From Immersiella caudata (lineage: Eukaryota; Ascomycota; Sordariomycetes; Sordariales; Lasiosphaeriaceae): 64,000 bases of DNA. The translations under genes were made by a program, and so were the position numbers. The number at the start of each line of letters is the position of its first letter. Within the stretch, counting starts at the first letter, position 1. A model generated the notes under the pieces. That model did no database searches, was not told the origin of the DNA, and saw only the letters and a list, made by a program, of their open reading frames with translations. This document shows, piece after piece, positions 58,769 through 64,000 of this stretch. The DNA lies in contig JAULSU010000004.1 of the NCBI GenBank assembly GCA_030512335.1, positions 5,704,001-5,768,000 on the forward strand. Reading direction: 5' to 3'.

Positions 58769-59747
58769 GGTGACGCGGCCGTGGAATTTCTGCTGAGGAG
58801 CTCGGTGCCTCCGGACTTGGGAGACACGCGGATATAGATGCCGGAGGCCATCGAAGCCAAGACAACACTTCCACACCTCGCCTTCGCAGACAACTGACTC
58901 TTCGAGGTGAAGCAATACCTCGGGATCGGTAAAGAAGCCAAAAGCCGGCGTCTCTCAACGCCATCTTGCGGGGTAACAATCTGGGAATTGCTGCGTCGCG
59001 TTGCTCTTGGTGAAAGGAATTTGTCAGGACTTGCTTCCCCGGATCTTGGCGCGCCATACCAGAGGGCGGTAGTTATACTCAGCGGTGTCTGGAGGTGATG
59101 TGCCTTAATATGGATGATTGCCGAGCAGGAGTGCGGCAGAGTTCATTTTGCGGCAGGAACCGAAGATGTGGGCATTGAAGTCCGAGAGGCAGAATGGTCA
59201 CTGATCGTTGCACAAATAGTGCTTTTCCACCCTCTTTACCCGGTTTGGGACTGAGGTTGGGATTGGGGAGGATGAACAAGCGTTGCTGAAAATGGCTTCC
59301 TAGCGCCGGGAACCTCTCGGCTCTGTTGTCGTAGGAAAGGAAGGCACCTTGGCGTGCCTTCCTCTCATCGAGCCTGACAGACCGGGTTGCAGGTGGAACG
59401 GCGTTTCGGAGGTAGCATTAGGAACTCATACAGCTTGTTAAAACACAGGGATATTGGTGAAGAGAGCATTGCCCAGCTCTAGCTCCCCCAATTTAACATG
59501 CGACTTCCAACAGGCACGCTTGGGTTCTGGGTAAGGTTGAAGGTTTTGGTGGGGGTCTGTTGGTCGGCGCCCCACCACCGATTGACCCGATGATGTCATC
59601 TCCCATGCTGCTCATCCAGGGCTGTTCATCAAGGTGCAGCACGCAGAGTTCTGTGGGAGCCACAACAAAACATTCATGACTGCAGGATTGAACCTTGGCC
59701 AGATATAAATGTGATATTAGCTCTATATTTCCCGAGTCCCAGGTAAA
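58769..59747. other. Divergent promoter region, hydrolase and carrier
   Basis: About 980 bp between two diverging genes. No convincing coding sequence on either strand; frames at 58,907-59,279 and 59,493-59,777 lack features. No regulatory motif could be supported. Confidence 0.5.
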
Positions 59748-60945
59748 ATGGGTTCCGGTGATGCTGCGAGCAAGCAAGTGCTACTGGTATGTTGGCGTTT
59801 ACGGATTACTTCCCTTGGGTTTTGGGCCTTGGGTCTGTCGCATCTCGATCACGCTGACCATCGATTCTTCATGACAGGCTGGTGCCGTCGCCGCATTCAC
59901 CGTAGATGTACTTGTGTATCCTCTGGACACCATCAAAACACGATTCCAGAGTCAGGGGTACCTCCCTCAACAAGACGCCAAAAAGGCACTGTCGAAGAAC
60001 CCTTTCAAGGGGCTGTATCAGGGCATTGGCAGCGTCATAATTGCGACACTTCCTGCAGGTAAGCTTGCGTCAAATCCAGGTGATGCTTCGCCATGCTCGC
60101 GGGATAAGTGGTGCTCACGGTCTCCAGCTGGCGTTTTCTTCTTCACGTATGAGACGGCAAAGTCAGCATTTGGATTCGCACTGTCCCCCGCAGTCCCGCA
60201 ACCTGCGGTTCACGCGCTTGCTTCGGGATGCGCCGAGCTGGCTTCGTGTGTTATTCTCACGCCCGCCGAAGTGATCAAACAGAACGCACAAATGCTATCT
60301 GAGCCTGGCCCCAGAGCACAACGCGGTCACGAGTCGACATCGCTCAAGGCGCTTCGCATGGTTTGGGGAAGCGATGGCCGCGTTATGCGCAGGATGTGGT
60401 CTGGGTATACCGCCCTGGTAGCGAGGAATCTGCCGTTCACCGCCCTGCATTTTCCAATGTTCGAATTCTTCCGCGGACGTCTTTGGGATCAGCGACACCG
60501 GCGGAAACGCGCTCATGAGGAGGGACAGCGCGCCGGCCCCCAGCCAATCAGCGGCGATCGGCTACAGGCCCGCTCGGCGACCACCGCAGCCGCTCTTATC
60601 GAAGTGGGCGCCGTAACCGGGGCTGCAGCCGCAGCATCGGGATCCGTTGCCGCCTTCGCAACCACCCCGACAGATGTGGTCAAGACGAGGATGATGCTTC
60701 TGGGCGGCGATGCGGGGCCCGGCGAGGGCCAGAACCGGCAAGCGAACACGGGAAAGTCTGGTTTCGACGTTGCGAAGATGGTATTTCGCGAAACGGGGAT
60801 TCGGGGCCTCTTTCGGGGTGCCATGTTCCGCGTCGCCTGGACAGCCCTGGGCAGTGGGCTTTATCTTGGCTCCTACGAAATGGCCAAATCCTGGTTAAAA
60901 GGGGATTCGCCACAGACTGGAAACGCGGAACGTGTCTCTGCGTAA
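59748..60945 (+). CDS. Mitochondrial carrier family transporter, SAM-carrier-like
   Basis: Exons 59,748-59,786, 59,878-60,058 and 60,128-60,945 give 345 residues. Intron 1 (91 bp) has GTATGT and GACAG ends; intron 2 (69 bp) has GTAAGC and TCCAG ends. The three carrier signatures are present: YPLDTIKTR (27-35), TPAEVIKQ (118-125) and TPTDVVKTR (about 253-261), each closing one of three two-helix repeats. FFFTYETAK and LPFTALHFPMFEF are like those of yeast Pet8/SAM5, which import S-adenosylmethionine into the matrix. The substrate is therefore a reasonable but unproven guess. A hydrophilic insertion (residues about 195-220) separates repeats two and three. No defects. It sits in the inner mitochondrial membrane if the family rule holds. 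Confidence 0.9.
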
Positions 60946-62031
60946 ACTGGGCCGTATCGACTGTGCCGGGGACGAAAAAAATGATATCTGCGAGCCAAAA
61001 AGAAAGACAACCCCTGGGGATACGTTTAGACCAGAAGATAAGAATGCGGTCGGGCCCAGTAACCATCGGATTGTTGCGTTTCCGTGCCGTTACGCCCTTA
61101 TCTGCCTCCAATTTGGGTCATCCGCGGCACCTTGACCGTCGTCGCTTCGGCCCGTTGATCTCTCTCTGGCTGTCGAAGTGGGTCCAACAGGAACGCGTAC
61201 CCCTCCAGAGTCACGACTCAAGAAGCTGGTGAGGTTTGTTTCGGCGAGGTAAAATTTTGGCTGGCTGACTGGGGAACGTCGGTGGCGTAAATGAGTCGGT
61301 CCCTGACGGCAGCGGTTAGGGCCAGGAACAAACGAAAAAGGCGAAACAAGGCGCTGTATGGCGACAAAGGCCAAGAGCCGGCGGATGTGGGCCAGTGCAG
61401 TGGTACTCGGCCCCACGAATTCCCATCTGCATGGATCATCATACCTGCGTATCTTGCGGTGAGCCTCAGCCGAGAGGAGCTATCTTTGGGGGAGGGGGGG
61501 AAAAAGTGAGCACCGCGGTAGATTTCACTTTCCGCCCTCCAATCAAGCCGCACCGCGACAGCTCTTGAGCAACTGCCATCACCCTTTGCGCTCGAATCCC
61601 AGGCGCTGCGGTCGATGCAGAGGTACCCTCGGATGGCACCACCCTTGTAACCGATGGCGCGATTGGGAGACTTCCCGCAATACCGCTCCAGCCAGGTGCA
61701 CACTGGCCATCAACCATGAATTGACCGGCCATCGCACCCTTCGCCCGGCATGTCCCAACAAAGCCTCGCACGGGCAACTGTGCGCTCCCGTTGTATGTTA
61801 TACATGTCATCTCATCTCTGTCCTGGCCTCACCCTTTGCCATGTTTGCTGTTCCCGTTACCCATCCCCCGAACTCCCTTCGTCATCCTTCATATTGGCCC
61901 TCCGCGACGACTCGGGTGTCTGACTTCTACGCCTGACCCCGTGAAGCAAGGTATATCAATCCCACGGGAGTCCTATTCCCATTTCTCTCCCTTGCCTCGT
62001 CCTCTGTCCCCACCGCCGCAGACTTTGCAAC
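60946..62031. other. Intergenic, no gene seen
   Basis: About 1.1 kb. Overlapping frames on both strands near 61,090-61,936 have no family content. The last 100 bases before 62,032 are pyrimidine-rich (CCCATTTCTCTCCCTTGCC), common just upstream of fungal starts. A run of ten G occurs near 61,491 after GGGGGA. Confidence 0.5.
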
Positions 62032-62766
62032 ATGACGATATCTCAATCCTCACTGGGGATAGAACCTTGGGCTCCCGCGCAGCACTTGCCAGAGAAGACC
62101 CCACTTGGGGTGTCTGAGATTGGAGTCGTCGACGTTGCGCACGAAGACCCCAACAGGTTCCTTGTCGTGTCGCCATACACCGAGCAAGAACACCTGCTAG
62201 ACCTAGAGACACTTGACGCTGAGAACCAACTCCTGGCACTGGCTTTGGTGTCCCTCAAGTGCATCCGAGAGGATTACGCCACTGGGCCGTATTTGGAGAT
62301 CTTCAACTGGGAAGATGTTATCGAGACTCTGCGTGCACTTGCCCGACAGAGAAACCACACTTGGCGAGAAACATCGTTCTACGTCGTGGCCTTCCGTTCC
62401 CAGATACCTCCGACCACGGTCTACGCCGACTTGGGCGTGCTGGATAAGGCCGCGCACATTGAAGCGACGGCGAGCGGTGGCTTTCTCAAGTAGGTTACGC
62501 GTTGCTTTCCCGGGTTTTTGGTGTTGGCACGGCTTGCTCACACTTGCGGCAGGTATTGGTTTGGAACTCCTGATGTAGACGGGCGGAACCTTGCGACGTG
62601 CATCTGGAGATCGCAGGAAGACGCGAAAAAAGGAGGTATCGGCCCTGCTCACCGCAAGGCAGCCGGTGCTGCGAGGCATCTGTACACCTTCTGGCAGATT
62701 GACCGCCACCGAATGACCATTCGAGACGGAATTGAGAGCTGGGAAATCTCCAAGTGGTCGGATTAA
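62032..62766 (+). CDS. UPF0643-family protein, function unknown
   Basis: Exons 62,032-62,489 and 62,553-62,766 join over a 63-bp intron (GTAGGT start, GGCAG end, TGCTCAC branch-like site) to 223 residues; the junction Lys is split between exons. The stretches FYVVAFRSQIPPTT, DLGVLDKAAHIEA, GGFLKYWFGTP, RNLATCIWRSQEDA and GPAHRKAAGAA are diagnostic of UPF0643, a family found across ascomycetes. A His-rich Gly-flanked AHRKAAGAAR loop recalls a small heme or alkyl-binding fold, but no biochemical role is established. Length and features are normal. Confidence 0.93.
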
Positions 62767-63663
62767 CGAGCACATGATAAAGCTTATGTGTAATATAGTT
62801 AGAATATCTGACTGCGGGGTGAAGATGGTAGCAGGACGAAATCTTTGCCGTTCGTGGCTTGTTCAAGCATCGGGAAGCGAAAGCATCGTTTGAAGCAACT
62901 GTTTTCAAGCCCGAGAATAGACAGCATTGCCGTTTCGGGGTGACCGAAGAATTTGGCTATAAGATCCGAAAAATGCGTGGTGGAGCTCCATGAAGGTGCG
63001 GAAGGTGCGATTCGGCATCAGGTAGCTGGTTGAGTGGCGGCGCGCGACTTGTTGTGCATCGGACAAATGTAAAGAAGAGCAGGACAGGACGTCCAGAGCA
63101 GCACAGACAGGAGGGTGTCGTTTATTTAAGATTCCCAAAGCCGCATTCCGAGGGGCCCTTGACGTGGGGGACGCGTGGGATGAGCGCTTCTCAGGTCAAA
63201 TCACCGCCACTGCTTGGTTTTCGTGACTGTCACGGACCAACTGCCAATTGGGCTTCCTCCCCATGGACCCTGTCATCGAGCTGTCACGCGCTGGACTGCA
63301 TTCTCCTCCGCTTTCATCCCAAGGCACGACCTTGAACTATTCGCTCCAAGGATCTGCCTGCGTTCTGGTTTCTGTGTGCCTGGTCGCTGGTGTGGATTTT
63401 CCCTCCACGACCTGCGCCACAGATTGCCGACCCCACCAGCCACACGGGCCCTCAAGCCTCCTTTGTTCATCCCGTTTTTCGCCCAACCAACCCCGCATTG
63501 GCGCGGGCTGCCCACAAATTAGCGAGAAAATCGAAAAAGTTGCGCTGCGAAAAAGAAGCCAGCAAAAGCCAACCCACCACGACGACCGATCTTCACCTCC
63601 CCGGGCTATCCTGTATCACGTAGCCGCTCCGAAATTCCAGGTCGCTATTGCTCACATTACATC
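62767..63663. other. Intergenic, upstream of eIF3h
   Basis: No supported gene. Frames at 63,030-63,721 and 63,273-63,515 are shadows of promoter and leader sequence. A pyrimidine-rich stretch lies at 63,590-63,620, before the eIF3h start. Confidence 0.5.
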
Positions 63664-64000
63664 ATGGTTGACGCACAGAAGGATGTGCCGTTCAAGTCGG
63701 CGCAGGTCGAGGCGCTGGTGAGTCGAGCTCGGAGTGGCCCCACGATATCCGCAAGCAACGTCAAAGCTGACAATGGCGCGTGTGACAGGTTGTGATGAAG
63801 ATCGTCAAGCACTGCTCGTCGACCTTCCCGACGACCGCGACCGGCTTCCTCGTTGGCATGGATAGCAACGGCGTCCTCGAGATCACCAACACCTTCCCTT
63901 TCCCCACCGTCGACGTCGCCGTACCCGACAACCAGCAGGGTCACCAGAATGATGCTTCGAGTATCGCTGCCGCTGCCCCCCGCGCGAAGGCCAATATTGT
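63664..64000 (+). CDS. eif3h: Translation initiation factor eIF3 subunit h, 5' part
   Basis: The ATG at 63,664 opens MVDAQKDVPFKSAQVEAL. After a 71-bp intron (63,718-63,788; GTGAGT and GACAG ends) the frame continues as VVMKIVKHCSSTFPTTATGF, then LVGMDSNGVLEITNTFPFPT and AAAAPRAKANI to the window edge. The VEAL-VVMKIVKHC start of the MPN domain and the TGxLVGxD turn are those of eIF3h, a non-catalytic MPN subunit of eIF3 that takes part in mRNA recruitment in the cytoplasm. The catalytic JAMM metal motif is not expected in this subunit. Only about 90 residues of some 360 are in the window. Intron 1 so close to the start is usual for fungal eIF3h. Confidence 0.95.

Noticed and set aside
58769..58915. 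Longer N-terminus for the secreted hydrolase from ATG 58,915
   Set aside because: It would place about 49 residues before a clean signal peptide; ATG 58,768 is better.
61090..61936. Several frames of 100-160 codons on both strands
   Set aside because: GC-balanced intergenic DNA with overlapping frames; none shows family motifs or a plausible start context.

Overview
The window is filamentous ascomycete (Pezizomycotina) nuclear DNA. Short GT-AG introns (54-91 bp) with CTAAC/CTAAT-like branch sites, a HET-domain gene, a fungal UPF0643 protein, a DUF3433-type membrane protein and a large AT-rich island with C-to-T style decay (the usual mark of repeat-induced point mutation, RIP) all fit. Bases alone do not support a species or order.

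Layout. Bases 1-516 hold the 3' end of a DUF3433-like membrane protein gene. Bases 517 to about 33,260 are a gene-free, AT-rich transposon graveyard: Ty3/gypsy relics (RT and RNase H readable on the minus strand), LTRs of three families, and nested hAT elements, several with recognisable 8-bp target duplications. Bases 33,260-38,000 are GC-balanced and hold an SDR fragment, an intact two-exon HET-domain gene and a decayed NB-ARC ATPase fragment. Bases 39,200-48,330 are accessory DNA: solo LTRs, MITE-like repeats, an interstitial telomere-like tract and a roughly 330-bp pentanucleotide microsatellite. They surround one large, apparently intact gene (40,595-44,332) for a Q/P/T-rich protein whose C-terminal half carries five regularly spaced CxxC modules.

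Bases 48,560-55,150 are a pseudogene belt: a cytochrome P450 that has lost its heme cysteine, a secreted Ser-rich protein broken by one base, a stray second P450 tail, and a multi-exon fungal protein with many frameshifts and stops. From 56,200 to the right edge the genes are tidy and intact: a TauD-type dioxygenase, a convergent secreted alpha/beta hydrolase, a mitochondrial carrier, a UPF0643 protein and the start of eIF3h.

Reading across, the window runs from a RIP-silenced island, through a zone of young repeats and dying accessory genes (self/non-self recognition, P450, secreted protein), into conserved housekeeping sequence. The best candidate for something undescribed is the five-module Cys-repeat protein. 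The second is the set of HET, NB-ARC and large fungal-specific genes, two of three dead, beside the island. No CRISPR array, rRNA or convincing tRNA was seen. All intron calls come from reading splice sites by eye and joining reading frames.
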